DNA from: Candidatus Obscuribacterales bacterium | GTDB lineage: Bacteria; Cyanobacteriota; Vampirovibrionia; Obscuribacterales; Obscuribacteraceae | DNA: 46,905 bases | Direction: 5' to 3' | Assembly: GCA_021732565.1 (NCBI GenBank) | Contig: JAKFUT010000004.1 | Span: 1-46,905, forward strand | Notes under the pieces: generated by a model | The model's input: the letters and a program-made list of their open reading frames with translations, nothing else | Told to the model about the DNA's origin: nothing | The model's database searches: none | Shown here: positions 26,655 to 36,300 of the stretch, piece by piece | How positions within the stretch are numbered: the first letter of the stretch is position 1 | Layout of the letters: the number at the start of each line of letters is the position of its first letter | Made by a program: the position numbers and the translations under genes

Positions 26655-27392
26655 TTGAAAGGTTTAGAACTGGAGAAAATGACATGGCAGGAAGCCGAAC
26701 CCGTGTTGAATTCCGAAACGATAATAGTGATTCCTCTTGGCTCCGCCGCTAAAGAGCACGGACCTCATTTACCGCTCAACAACGACTGGTTGACGGCACA
26801 GTTCCTGAAACAAGAGTTATTACTGCGCTCAGAAATTGTAGTGGTACCAACAGTAAGCTACTTCTATTATCCAGCCTTCGTTGAGTACCCCGGTTCAATC
26901 ACCTTATCACTTGAAACATCGGCTGCGATGATATCCGAAATCTGTACCTCGTTAGCTAAATTTGGTCCGCGCAAGTTCTACGTCCTGAACAATGGTATTT
27001 CAACGGCCAAGGCATTGGCGATGGCACAAGAGAATCTTGCTCAACGAGGACTTCTGCTCTCCTTTACAGACTTGCATGAGGCCTATGCACAACTACCAGC
27101 TGACTTGGGAGAGCAGGAAGGCGGGTCCCACGCAGACGAGCTGGAAACCTCCCTTATGCTGGCGATTTCACCGCAGACCGTAAACATGGACCTGGCTTGC
27201 AAAGATTATCACGACAATGCCACCGGCCGTCTCACACGCGATCGGGATGCCGGCCTCAGTTATTCTCCTAGCGGAGTTTGGGGCGATGCACGTCTAGCTT
27301 CGAAGGAGAAGGGAATCAAGATAGTAGAATGTCTTGTCGACTACCTGTTGAAAGACATAGAGAGACTTCGCCTGACGCCCCCCCGAGTATAA
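26655..27392 (+). CDS. Creatininase-family amidohydrolase, divergent metal site
   Basis: 245 residues from TTG 26655 with GAGGAG nine bases upstream. The family hydrolyses small cyclic or linear amides (creatinine, formamides, mycofactocin precursors) with a two-metal site. Seen: IPLGSAAKEHGPHLPLNND, carrying the expected Glu, His and Asp ligands of the N-terminal site; FVEYPGSITLS; and GSHADELETSLML, the counterpart of HAGxxETS. The usual NGHGGN motif, which supplies a His/Glu or Asn pair, reads YVLNNGISTAKAL here, so the central His is absent. The enzyme may bind one metal or have changed reaction. It begins a run of three same-strand genes (9-base gap, then overlap). Confidence 0.85.
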   Translation: MKGLELEKMTWQEAEPVLNSETIIVIPLGSAAKEHGPHLPLNNDWLTAQFLKQELLLRSEIVVVPTVSYFYYPAFVEYPGSITLSLETSAAMISEICTSLAKFGPRKFYVLNNGISTAKALAMAQENLAQRGLLLSFTDLHEAYAQLPADLGEQEGGSHADELETSLMLAISPQTVNMDLACKDYHDNATGRLTRDRDAGLSYSPSGVWGDARLASKEKGIKIVECLVDYLLKDIERLRLTPPRV

Positions 27393-27401
27393 GTTAAAGC
27401 T

Positions 27402-27851
27402 ATGCGTCACATACGCCATTTGGAACTGGTACTCATTGCAATGATCATTGCTGTTGTGGCGCGTAATTTTCCACTGCAACATTACATGCCACTTTCCAGA
27501 TACCAACATTGGTCCATAGCTCTGTACATATGGGCATTAGGATTCTTCATTCAAGCTGCATGGTCATGGCGCAAACTAACCACCAACGGAAAGATTGCAC
27601 TGATAGCGGCAGGCACTTACGTTTCTGGAGCAGCAATGGCTCTATACACCAACCCCTGGTTAGACACCACCGTTTCATTACAAACCACTGAACAGGCCGA
27701 AACCAGATATCTCCTCAGTGCGGTCTGGGCTGTAGGAGGAGTGCTAGTTGGGATTGTGTGGATGCGCTGGGGCTTGGTGGAACTTGACTATCTAAAACGG
27801 AAAGAAGAACAGATGGACTCCCATGCATGCGAGGTGGGGGGAGGCGATTGA
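27402..27851 (+). CDS. Small integral membrane protein
   Basis: 149 residues with four hydrophobic segments (about 8-24, 38-56, 63-82, 104-124) and a charged cytoplasmic tail. No family recognised. It starts nine bases after the creatininase stop, and its stop TGA overlaps the TTG start of the kinase gene, so the three genes are probably co-transcribed. Confidence 0.8.
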   Translation: MRHIRHLELVLIAMIIAVVARNFPLQHYMPLSRYQHWSIALYIWALGFFIQAAWSWRKLTTNGKIALIAAGTYVSGAAMALYTNPWLDTTVSLQTTEQAETRYLLSAVWAVGGVLVGIVWMRWGLVELDYLKRKEEQMDSHACEVGGGD

Positions 27852-28339
27852 AAAAGTTGGTGCTTCTAGCAGGCATACCCGGTTCTGGTAAAACAACTTT
27901 GTCACAGCGCCTTCTGGACAAAGGTTTTGTTTGCCTGAATGCCGACTTGATTAGACATGAATTGTTGGGCGATGCTGGTGATCAACGAGATAAAGAGAAG
28001 GTCTTCGAAGTCTTCTTTGAGCGCCTTGATGAAGGGCTAAAGAGAGGCTGGGACATAGTTATCGACAATACGAATATCAACGCAAAACATCGAGAACCAA
28101 TTATCGAGAGAGCAAAGCAGGCGGGTTACAGCGACATTCAAATATGGGTTGTGGATACGCCCCTTGAAATATGTCTGGAACGGAACAAACAAAGGGAGCG
28201 CAATGTTCCTGACGATATAGTGGAGAACATGTACAGAGGACTTCATGGTTCAGGAAAGCCCCAGAAACACGAAGGGCGAATCATTGTGGTTCGCCCTGGT
28301 CTCAAAGATGGTGATTTTCGGTTCTTTGTTGTTTCTTGA
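27848..28339 (+). CDS. P-loop kinase of the polynucleotide-kinase/zeta-toxin-like group
   Basis: 163 residues from TTG 27848 (GGAGG just upstream; ATG 27827 would add seven residues). Walker A is LLAGIPGSGKTTLSQRL near the N-terminus. VCLNADLIRHELLGD is the acceptor-side acidic motif. IVIDNTNINAKHREPII matches the DNTN-x-x-x-x-x-R motif of the PNKP-type kinase domain, and ERNKQRERNVPDDIVENMY contains the lid arginines followed by the helix found in this group. It probably transfers a phosphate from ATP to a nucleic acid 5' end or a small molecule. It overlaps the membrane-protein gene by four bases (TTGA). A perfect 8-bp inverted repeat (AGGGCGAA/TTCGCCCT, 28273-28297) lies inside its 3' end. 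Confidence 0.88.
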   Translation: MKKLVLLAGIPGSGKTTLSQRLLDKGFVCLNADLIRHELLGDAGDQRDKEKVFEVFFERLDEGLKRGWDIVIDNTNINAKHREPIIERAKQAGYSDIQIWVVDTPLEICLERNKQRERNVPDDIVENMYRGLHGSGKPQKHEGRIIVVRPGLKDGDFRFFVVS

Positions 28340-28344
28340 TTTGA

Positions 28345-28599
28345 TTATCGATTCTGCACAGCGCCAAACAGAGCTTTCAATTCTTCAACTGCATCGAAAG
28401 CGGCGGTGGAGTCTTCGCCAGGAGCGATAGGAGCGGCGGGAGTGATGTCGGAAACCTCTTCCACGGTATCAAAGAGTACAAATTCCGGTAACGAACCAAG
28501 AATGCCACCACTGCTGGCAGCGCCTGAATGGGCTACTGATCCGGTAGCCGTAACGAACTCCAGGGAAAATCGCTCTCTGACGCTCATTTGCTTCGACAT
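28345..28599 (-). CDS. Small orphan protein
   Basis: 84 residues, starting MSKQMSVRERFSLEFVTATG. A small Gly/Ser/Ala-rich centre (SGAASSGGILGS) is followed by an acidic helical tail (AAFDAVEELKALFGAV). No Cys and no signal peptide. It is convergent with the kinase gene, five bases from its stop. GGAG lies 13 bases before ATG 28599; the second Met (codon 5) is another possible start. The leader-like N-terminus and Gly-rich core are compatible with a peptide precursor, but no modifying enzyme is adjacent. Confidence 0.55.
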   Translation of the reverse strand: MSKQMSVRERFSLEFVTATGSVAHSGAASSGGILGSLPEFVLFDTVEEVSDITPAAPIAPGEDSTAAFDAVEELKALFGAVQNR

Positions 28600-29084
28600 C
28601 GTCCGCTAGGTCTCCGTGGGTTATCAAGAATTAAAGAATACTCATAACCAAAGGATAAGTCCATGGAGGTCTCGTGGCAAAATTGTGGAATTTTCGTGAA
28701 ACGTCTATGGTGGAATCACCATTCTGAACGCGTAATTGCCCCCACCACTTTTCCGGATCTGCTTGCCAAGCGGGAATTCTACGAAAGAGTCCCTCTCGAC
28801 AGGGCTACCCCAAAACAAACGGATGCTGCCAAGAGTTTGCCAAATAATTTAATCTTGAGATCTGTCTAATTTCAGGATTATTTCGAATCAAGCTGACGGC
28901 CTTCGTTCCCGGCCATATCTCCAGCCGTTCGCCCAATCATTCCTCTCAAAAGAGCGCGGCTTTCCTGCAGGTCGGGAGGCGGCAACGCTCCAACCTTCGC
29001 GTGGCATCCAGTGGGAATTACTCGTGTTGGTGACCATAACCATAACCGAAGCCAAGCCGTGGAGACCAATGCTCGACGATTCAT
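28600..29084. other. Gap with weak open frames only
   Basis: 485 bases. A 68-codon plus-strand frame at 28663 has AAGGAT upstream but unconvincing residues. A 68-codon minus-strand frame 28878-29084 begins directly after the stop of the next gene; in a different minus frame the same DNA reads HWSPRLGFGYGYGHQHE. The reading is ambiguous and I call no gene. Confidence 0.4.
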
Positions 29085-29501
29085 CTATATTCGCGCACGG
29101 ATGCTGCGGTGGCTCGACGATGGATTGCTTTTCAGATTTCGAATCAGCGCTTGCTTCATATCACAACGCTCGCTTGGCGATAATCCAGAAGTGTAGTGAA
29201 CTATCGCTGATATAACTCCAGAGCAATTTTCTGCGTAAAAGAGCATGTTGTTTCCGTGCTCACTACTATTCAGGCAGTCTTTCAGGTAGTGCGATTCATC
29301 AACTTCAAGCAGCTCGATTTCGTCGTTCGATACGCAGACGATACAAAAGATTCCCGGCAAAGGTAGAATTTCGTCACTACTAAAGAATGGTCCCTCGAAT
29401 TCAACATCGCAAATTATGATCGTATTCCGGTTGGCTTTGTTCGAAGACGCCCAAGCGCTCGCTGAGCCCGGGACCTTAGAATCTGGGTTTACCTGTCGCA
29501 T
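29085..29501 (-). CDS. Small protein resembling GIY-YIG-like domains
   Basis: 138 residues; GGAGT lies about ten bases before ATG 29501. The core reads FEGPFFSSDEILPLPGIFCIVC, then IELLEVDESHYLKDCLNSSEHG and VISAIVHYTSGLSPSERCDM. The order (P-G-I-F-x-I strand, L-x-V-D-E-S/G-E-S strand, helix, Y-x-x-G-x-S-x-x-E-R) resembles a group of small GIY-YIG-superfamily proteins that read P-G-V-Y-A and V-G-E-S. The canonical catalytic Tyr and Arg are not clearly in place, so nuclease activity is doubtful. The last ~15 residues look extraneous and the true end may be shifted. Confidence 0.6.
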   Translation of the reverse strand: MRQVNPDSKVPGSASAWASSNKANRNTIIICDVEFEGPFFSSDEILPLPGIFCIVCVSNDEIELLEVDESHYLKDCLNSSEHGNNMLFYAENCSGVISAIVHYTSGLSPSERCDMKQALIRNLKSNPSSSHRSIRARI

Positions 29502-29710
29502 CTACGAGGCACTCCTGAAACAATTAGCTCACAGTTTCGCTAACCAAGTCCGGGTCAATTCTTTCAGCCTCAGGCTAAGGTGGAGTTAAGGCGAGCGCAA
29601 CACCAAGGTAAGAAATTCCGAGACGACTCGATTGAGTTGGGAAGATCCCGGGATACTTTTCCATAAGTCCAGACGAGTTGAATCCGTGCCCCCCGCCGTA
29701 TTTTCATGAG

Positions 29711-31660
29711 TTACATCGTTTTGCAAAGTAACGCCGAACCACGGGCCGCTCTAGCAATCGAGTAGATGTTGGGACCGTCGAATGCCACGCCCACCGAAAT
29801 CTCCGGAACGGTCTTGAAGACTGACGCTACTTCAGCAAATTCTTCGACAAACCGCAAAACAGAACGCTGATACGAACTCTTGTCGGCATATCGCACCAAC
29901 AACGAAAGCTCCGAGCCGCTCCATCGACCGCGCAGTGCATCCGGTCTAAAACGGCTGTTCAGCAAAGAGGCCAGTGCTGCTAGAACCACATCCCCTTCAG
30001 CAGGACCACAAACTTCATTTATTTCCTTGAGGTTGGTGATTTTGAAAAGTGTAAAACCGAGCGCCACATTCATAGACAGCATCCGGGTCGATTGTTCCGC
30101 AAACACCGAGTGAACCATTAGATCGGTAACCGGATCAAACCGCACAGATCGTCGCCTGGATCTTTCAATCCAGGCCTTGCATTTCACTACTAATTCGGCG
30201 TTGACAATCGGTTTGGAGAGGTAATCATCAGCGCCACTTTCATAAGCAGCCAATCGAGTCTCCCAGTCTTGTCTGGCCGTAACCATTACGATGGGTAATT
30301 CGCGCAGCTTCGGATTAGTTCTGATTCGCCGGCAAACTTCAAACCCGCTAAGTTTCGGCATATCCACATCTAAAAGCACCAAATTTGGTGCAGCATGCTC
30401 CAGCACTGCATCCACCTGCGATGTATCAGTGAAACCGACAACACAGAGTCCGTCGCAATTAAGAGCCATTTCCACACGTCGAACAAAGTTTCGATCATCA
30501 TCGAACATAACTACTTTCGGAAATGTCGAACGACGTGCCACCACAAGCTCATTCATTCGCACGAGAATTTTCTGCGGATCGAGCGGTCTGTAAATAATGT
30601 CGACGGCTCCAAAGTAATTGCATGTGGCGTCGCAGTCTGCAGTCAGATCGTCTGCGCTGATAAATACAATCGGGACATCGGCATATCCTGGCTGACTTCG
30701 CAAAGCCTTGCATAATTCGCCCGCTGCATGGAGAGTGCTTTGAGCGACCTCCATAAAAACGAGATCACTGGCAGACAACCCTGCACTTCTTAATAGCTCG
30801 TGCTCGTCGGAGCAAAGAGTCAAAGCCGTATCAACTCGTGATGATACAAATGAGTCAAAAAGCTTGGTTATTCCAGAATCTCCAGCCAGCAATAAAATCT
30901 GAGAAATGCCAATGCCGTCTGCAATGTTAGCGGTATCACCTCGGGTACGTGCAATGTGATCTGCTAGCGACTTGCAATCGGCCATGAACGTCAATAATTT
31001 CTTGCCATTTTCTTCATCGGCAAGTGTCTGCGCATCTTTTAACAGCGCGTGAAGGAGGTCTTCCACAGTCTCCATGGCTGCGCTCATACCCGTAAATCCG
31101 TAGGATCCAGAGCTACCCTTAATCTTGTGAGCCTTTCGGCTGGCATCCAGCAAATAGTCTCTTTGCTTGTTTCCAACACCCAGACGAAGATCGCGGCACA
31201 GATCCAAGATCATATCGGGTAAATCCAGCGCATACTGCGCAGCCAATTGCTCCAGGACGGAGCGCACCTTCTCTTCTTTTGCCGATAGCAATACCGCGCC
31301 AGTGACCTTTTCGATATGATCTGCAAGAACAGCGGGGGGCACCGGTTTATGCAGTATTTGTGCAACCTTCAACTCTTCTGTCAACAACCTGTAGGAATCT
31401 GTGTCTTTCCAGGCTCCCGACACAAATATAACCGGGGTTTCGTCGCCGAGAGCGCGCATATTTCTGATCAAAGTGACACCATCGAAATCAGGCAACTGCC
31501 CGTCAACTATTAGCAAATCAAATTTGCTAACGCGCATCTCCAGCTCTGCATCATTTCCCGACGGAGCCTGCACAATTTCAAAGCCCCGCCCCTGCAAGAA
31601 AGCAAGCACAACTTCCCGGAATCTACAATCGTCATCTACAAATAAAAGACGTTTAGACAT
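29711..31660 (-). CDS. Multi-receiver response regulator: REC-HPt-REC-REC-degenerate GGDEF
   Basis: 649 residues from ATG 31660 (GGAG six bases upstream; TTG 31678 would add six). Domains: REC1 (1-115; VDDD acidic pair, phospho-Asp in LLIVDGQLPD, Lys in LHKPV); HPt (about 120-235; phospho-His in RKAHKIKGSSGSYGF); REC2 (about 250-365; no acidic pair, Glu in FMEVAQ instead of the phospho-Asp, YRPLD instead of KP, so a pseudo-receiver); REC3 (about 375-495; FDDD, LLDVDMPKLSG, TARQ, SKP intact); C-terminal GGDEF-like fold (505-649) with SGSEL in place of GGDEF, so diguanylate cyclase activity is not expected. No membrane segment and no kinase next to it. It probably integrates phosphorelay input as an intermediate. 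Confidence 0.93.
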   Translation of the reverse strand: MSKRLLFVDDDCRFREVVLAFLQGRGFEIVQAPSGNDAELEMRVSKFDLLIVDGQLPDFDGVTLIRNMRALGDETPVIFVSGAWKDTDSYRLLTEELKVAQILHKPVPPAVLADHIEKVTGAVLLSAKEEKVRSVLEQLAAQYALDLPDMILDLCRDLRLGVGNKQRDYLLDASRKAHKIKGSSGSYGFTGMSAAMETVEDLLHALLKDAQTLADEENGKKLLTFMADCKSLADHIARTRGDTANIADGIGISQILLLAGDSGITKLFDSFVSSRVDTALTLCSDEHELLRSAGLSASDLVFMEVAQSTLHAAGELCKALRSQPGYADVPIVFISADDLTADCDATCNYFGAVDIIYRPLDPQKILVRMNELVVARRSTFPKVVMFDDDRNFVRRVEMALNCDGLCVVGFTDTSQVDAVLEHAAPNLVLLDVDMPKLSGFEVCRRIRTNPKLRELPIVMVTARQDWETRLAAYESGADDYLSKPIVNAELVVKCKAWIERSRRRSVRFDPVTDLMVHSVFAEQSTRMLSMNVALGFTLFKITNLKEINEVCGPAEGDVVLAALASLLNSRFRPDALRGRWSGSELSLLVRYADKSSYQRSVLRFVEEFAEVASVFKTVPEISVGVAFDGPNIYSIARAARGSALLCKTM

Positions 31661-31835
31661 TTTCGGCTCCGGCAACAAATTTTTCGCAGATTTCCCATTT
31701 ATCGATCGATACGACCCGGGATATGCTTGGCAATTGACAAACCTCTGAGGCTCGCCTTCATGCTACATCATGCAATCTTGGTCGATGCCTTCGGTGCAAA
31801 GGTAAGCGCAACTTGGGAGACAGAGGAATATCCGG

Positions 31836-32690
31836 ATGACTGTAACAATAATTTCGCCACCTGAACTCAAACTACTGCTGCGAGCCACCCCTCCTATTAC
31901 TGTAATCGACGCCAGGGGAACAGAAGACCACTTGAAGGGTCATGTTCCCTTTTCCATTCCCATGAATTGGGAATGCTGGTCGGCTCGCCCACCGGCGGGA
32001 GCCAGCCTGGATTTGAGTGAGCCGGGATACTGGGGTGAACTTGCTGCCCCCGGGGCTTTGGACTACGAACGACGGTTCACCGCCGCCGGCATTAGCAACG
32101 ATATTCCGGTAGTTGTTTATGCCGATGGTCGAGTTTCAAAGGGAAGAGAAGGACGAATTGCCTGGATGCTCCTCTATCTGGGAGTCCGACACGTCTGCAT
32201 TTTGAACGGAGGCTGGTCGGCATGGGTTAACAGTGGCGGAGAAATTGAAGAGGGCGAAAACCGAGTTCGTCCCGGAGAATTCAAGATCCGCACCCAACCC
32301 GCGCGGCGAGTCACTTTCCACCAGCTTCGTCACCACTATTTACGGGGCACAATGCCATGTTCGGTAGACACGAGATTGCTCACTGAGTTTCAGGGACTGT
32401 CTTACGACTACCAACCCAGACCGGGACATCTTCCTGGTGCAAGTCCACTCACATTCGAAAGCCTTTTCGAAGAAAACGGACAGTTTGTGAGCAAATCACG
32501 CTTCTTTACGCTCACCCCTCCTGATGTGTTGCTGGCAGAAAACCTGTTCACGTACTGCGAGGTGGGAGTAAGGGCGTCCACTTATGCCATGTTGTACGAA
32601 GCTTATACAGGGCGAGTGCTGCCAGTATATGACGGCTCGATTATGGAATGGGGACTTTACAAGGAATTACCAGTACTGGCAGGTAATTGA
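31836..32690 (+). CDS. Tandem-rhodanese sulfurtransferase
   Basis: 284 residues, two rhodanese domains as in thiosulfate or 3-mercaptopyruvate sulfurtransferases. Domain 1 (about 5-135): VIDARGTEDHLKGHVP, VVVYADG and ILNGGWSAW, without catalytic Cys, as usual. Domain 2 (about 150-280): VDTRLLTEFQG, RPGHLPGASPL, and the active-site loop YCEVGVRAST with the nucleophilic Cys; the loop C-E-V-G-V-R differs from the mammalian CGSGVTA type. It ends VYDGSIMEWG. AGAGGAA precedes the ATG. It is divergent from the multi-receiver gene. It transfers sulfur to thiol acceptors or cyanide. A role in supplying sulfur to the molybdopterin genes 8 kb away is only a thought. Confidence 0.92.
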   Translation: MTVTIISPPELKLLLRATPPITVIDARGTEDHLKGHVPFSIPMNWECWSARPPAGASLDLSEPGYWGELAAPGALDYERRFTAAGISNDIPVVVYADGRVSKGREGRIAWMLLYLGVRHVCILNGGWSAWVNSGGEIEEGENRVRPGEFKIRTQPARRVTFHQLRHHYLRGTMPCSVDTRLLTEFQGLSYDYQPRPGHLPGASPLTFESLFEENGQFVSKSRFFTLTPPDVLLAENLFTYCEVGVRASTYAMLYEAYTGRVLPVYDGSIMEWGLYKELPVLAGN

Positions 32691-32716
32691 AGCGAGCTAG
32701 AGCGCGTCTGGCGCGA
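32685..32716 (+). repeat. Post-stop sequence shared with 17919-17950
   Basis: The rhodanese gene ends AAT-TGA, and AATTGAAGCGAG followed ten bases later by TCTGGCGCG is identical in sequence and spacing to the copy at 17919. Both sit exactly on the stop codon. Confidence 0.6.
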
Positions 32717-32746
32717 ATCGAGCGCAAACAAGACCACAGGCTCGCT

Positions 32747-33034
32747 TCAGGCAGCGACGCCCCCATGGGAGGACGAGATCCAGATCCTCGGTGACAGACC
32801 AATCGCAAAAGAAGATCGATCTAAGCCACCATATTTGGTGCGCGGTCCAATTCCACTGCAGACGCTGCCAGCCTGCGATGGCTCTGGAATCCGGAAGCAC
32901 CTGCCATTAGGAACCGATTCGACCGGGCGGTCAAGATCCATGACCTTGATGGCGATGCCCGCCTCTTGCAGAACGATGACGGCGACCGCCAGAGCGAACC
33001 CGCCCGCCCACAGCAGCCAGCACGAGAATCTCAT
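32747..33034 (-). CDS. Possible small exported protein
   Basis: 95 residues. The N-terminus MRFSCWLLWAGGFALAVAVI is a typical signal or anchor segment (one Arg then 16 hydrophobic residues), followed by a polar part with two Cys. The ribosome site is weak (CCAGAG eight bases upstream). The hydrophobic N-terminus and the absence of a stop over 95 codons support it, but no family is recognised. It is the only candidate in the 32691-33349 gap; the rest of that gap (33035-33349) shows nothing except AGGAG before the next gene. Confidence 0.35.
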   Translation of the reverse strand: MRFSCWLLWAGGFALAVAVIVLQEAGIAIKVMDLDRPVESVPNGRCFRIPEPSQAGSVCSGIGPRTKYGGLDRSSFAIGLSPRIWISSSHGGVAA

Positions 33035-33349
33035 TTAAGACTCTGGCCGGGTTAGGCTCGACAGCCATTCTCCAGGTCCGTTCTCATTTTGATAAGTGCA
33101 CGCGTCAAACATGCAAAATGCAAGTTAAAGCTGCTCAATGGCACTGTAATGACAAGATAGTCACAAAAATCCCGTGCGTTGACATGAAAAGATCTAAAGT
33201 GTTTCTCCAAAATCGGCTTCTCTTCAGGTGTTTGTTTCGTTCTCAGGTGTGAGGTTTAGTCGCATTCCATTGAACTTCGACAGGATTCGTTCCGTTAAAG
33301 CCGCCATTGGTTATGATGTGCTCTTACCTAATCAGGAGCAGGTTGCTGA

Positions 33350-36300
33350 GTGGAAACGGTCCAGGGCAAATCCGACTTTCGGATTGATAAAACTCTTCTC
33401 TTGCTGCTCGGGCTCGGACTGATCGGGTCGGCTTGTTTCTTTTGGAAACTCGACGACGTTTTCCCTGCCGCCTCCATCGACTTGCGCCTTCGTGCCGAAC
33501 AGATTGAAGAACGGGCTCAAAAATCACTGCTTTCCACGGGAAATTCCGATAAGGGTTTCATTAGAGCAACCACATTCTCCGCTCAGGATTATCAAGAGAT
33601 TTTCCTGGAGCATGAATATGATGTGAGCGAAGCAAATACCCTCATGCGTTCGGAAATTCCCGTTTGGTTGTGGAGTAGTCGCTTTTGTAAACCGCTTTCG
33701 CTAGAAGAATTCAGGTTATGGTTGACCACCGATGGTCGGTTAAATTCATTCAGACATACCATCGAGGCAGAACGGGCACTGCCCTTGATGTCACATTTGG
33801 AAGCGCTGAAACTTGCTATCAAGTTTGCGCATGAACAAGCGGGCATCGATCTGCCTCTGCCGGAGAACAAACCGCGCGCTGACTTCCATTCGGGAAAGGG
33901 CTCGGAGGCAAAAGAGGTCCGCGATGCTACCAGTGTAGATACAGGAAAAGAAAATTCCTATAACGCAATTTCTCACTCCAAGACGGATGGGCAGCCTGAG
34001 GAAAAGAAACCAGAGGCTGACAGCAAGCATCCCGCGGAAGACAATCAGCCACGCAAAATTGAAAACTTGAGCAAGGTAAAGGAACAAAGCAAAGACGAAA
34101 AACCGGGAGCAGATGTAGCACGCGACACTAAAGACCAGGAAAAGCTCCCCGCCGGAGACAAGGGTCTCAAACTAATCATTGACGGTACGGCAAAACAATC
34201 GCGGCGCCTCGATCATTATTTCACCTGGGAGAACCAGGGCAAAGATTACAAAGGCGGACGTATGCGAACCTACGTCTATGTCTCCGGCAACATCGTTACC
34301 GAATTCAGCAATTCATTACATGTTCCCGATAGTTTTGAGCGGAAGTACAACCACATCCGTTCGTATAACGAACTGCTATCTTCCATCGCCGAAGTAGTGT
34401 TTGCCTGCCTGATGGGTGCATTGCTCTTTGTATTTGTATGGGCTCTCTCTACGCACCAGGTCAGATGGAAGCTTTCACTAACGTTTGCGTTTTTCGCCTT
34501 TGTCGGCACGTGCCTTTCTACTGTCAATAATTGGCCGGTCATTATGAAAGGCTACGAAACCAGCAAGACATTTCAGGCCTATCTAACCGAAACCGGTATT
34601 GCAACGCTGCTTGGTGCGCTTAGCGCCGCGTTGAGTACAGTAGTCTTGATTGGCGGCACAGAAGCGCTCTACCGTCGTGCATTTCCTGATAAATTGATGG
34701 CGGATTCATTCTTGAAGCCGATATCCCTCAAGACCAGGCAGCTATTCCAGGGATTGTTCGCGGGCATTTGCATGTTCGGCGTGCAGTTGGGGTGGATAAC
34801 CTTTTACTACCTGGTTGGCAGAATGTGCGGAGTTTGGTCTCCACTGCAAATGAGGGAAGGAGCGGTACTGAGCAGCCTCGTACCGGCATATTCATCTTTT
34901 TCCATGGCAGTGGAAGCTTCTGTCTTCGAAGAACTTTTATGTCGTGTGTTGTGCCTTGTGCTGGTGCAGAAACTCACTAAGAACTTCTGGATTGCCAACT
35001 TCGTTCAGGCTGTGGGTTGGGCGTTTATGCACAGCAACTATCCACAGGAACCTGCGTATGTACGCGGAGTAGAACTGAGTTTCGTCGGATTCACATTTGG
35101 CCTGCTTGTTCGTCGTTTTGGCATAATCCCCTCGGTCATCTCTCACTTCACATACAATTGTCTTCTCGGCGTTTTGTCGCTACTTTCGCCAAACACGCCG
35201 GGGCTTCTTATATCCGGCTTGGTGGCTATTTCACCGGCGTTCATCTGGCTCACGCTTTCAGTTTTGCGCGTTAAGTCATCAGGCTTCGTTGACGAAACAC
35301 CGTTATTGAATAGCAGTGTAGCGCCCACCGCCGCGCGGTCCACTGAGCCTGATCCGCAGCTCGATTATCACTGTTCTTCACTGGGGGCAAAAACACGCGG
35401 GGGCTTGTTTGTTGCAGGAGCCGTGGCTCTGGCACTCTCCTTCTTGCCGCTGAGACAGATCGGACAAGATACCCGCCTGCTCGTAACCAGAGAACAAGCA
35501 GTGGCAGCCGCCCGACAGTATCTGGTATCACGTGGTATCGCTGATGAAGGATGGCAAACCAGCTCTTACACTCGGGAGAACCTCGATGGAGAAGAGATTC
35601 AATACGGCTTCGAGAAAGAAGGCCTTGAAAAGGTAACTTCCATAATGAAGCAGGCCAGGTACCCGTTGATCTGGTATGTGCGTTTCTTCAAACCGGAGCA
35701 GCCTGTATATTACGAAGTGATGCTCAGTCCCTCAGGCAAACCGATCGGAATGGACATCGAAAAGCCAGATGATGCTCCAGGCAAGACGGTTCCGGAAGAA
35801 GAAGCTCGGCGCGCAGTGGAAGACTATCTGGAAAAAGATCGGCCCGAATTCCTCTCACTCAAGCTGGGATCATCAAGTCAAACCAAACGAGATAACCGGA
35901 TAGACCACACCTTCATTTATGAAGCACCGCAGTATCGCATGGGTGATGCACGCCTGAGGGTAACAGTAACTACAGTCGGTGCGGAAGTAGATCGACCGTT
36001 CATAAACTGGGATATTCCAAGTGCATGGAGTTTTGAGCGACGAAAGAAGACTTTTAAAGATGAACTGGCTACCTACGCCAGTTACGGGCTTTGGGTTGCA
36101 GCCGCTGGTGCGTTTATAACCTGGCTCGTGGGGTTGCTTCGTTCCCAGTCCGTACACTGGAGGCCAGCACTGGTGGTTACCGTTTTATACGGCATCACTT
36201 CATTGGTCCAGACAGTCAATGAGTTTCCGGCAATGATCACCCGCTACAGCACCGATGTTCCAATGGCAAGTTTTTGGACCCAGACAATCATGGGCAAACT

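Noticed and set aside
28273..28297. Perfect 8-bp inverted repeat inside the kinase gene
   Set aside because: It lies in coding sequence that is normal for the family and has no T run.
28663..28869. 68-codon plus-strand frame with AAGGAT upstream
   Set aside because: Residue composition is not convincing and nothing else supports it.
28878..29084. 68-codon minus-strand frame directly after another stop codon
   Set aside because: All three minus frames are open over parts of this stretch, so the reading is ambiguous.
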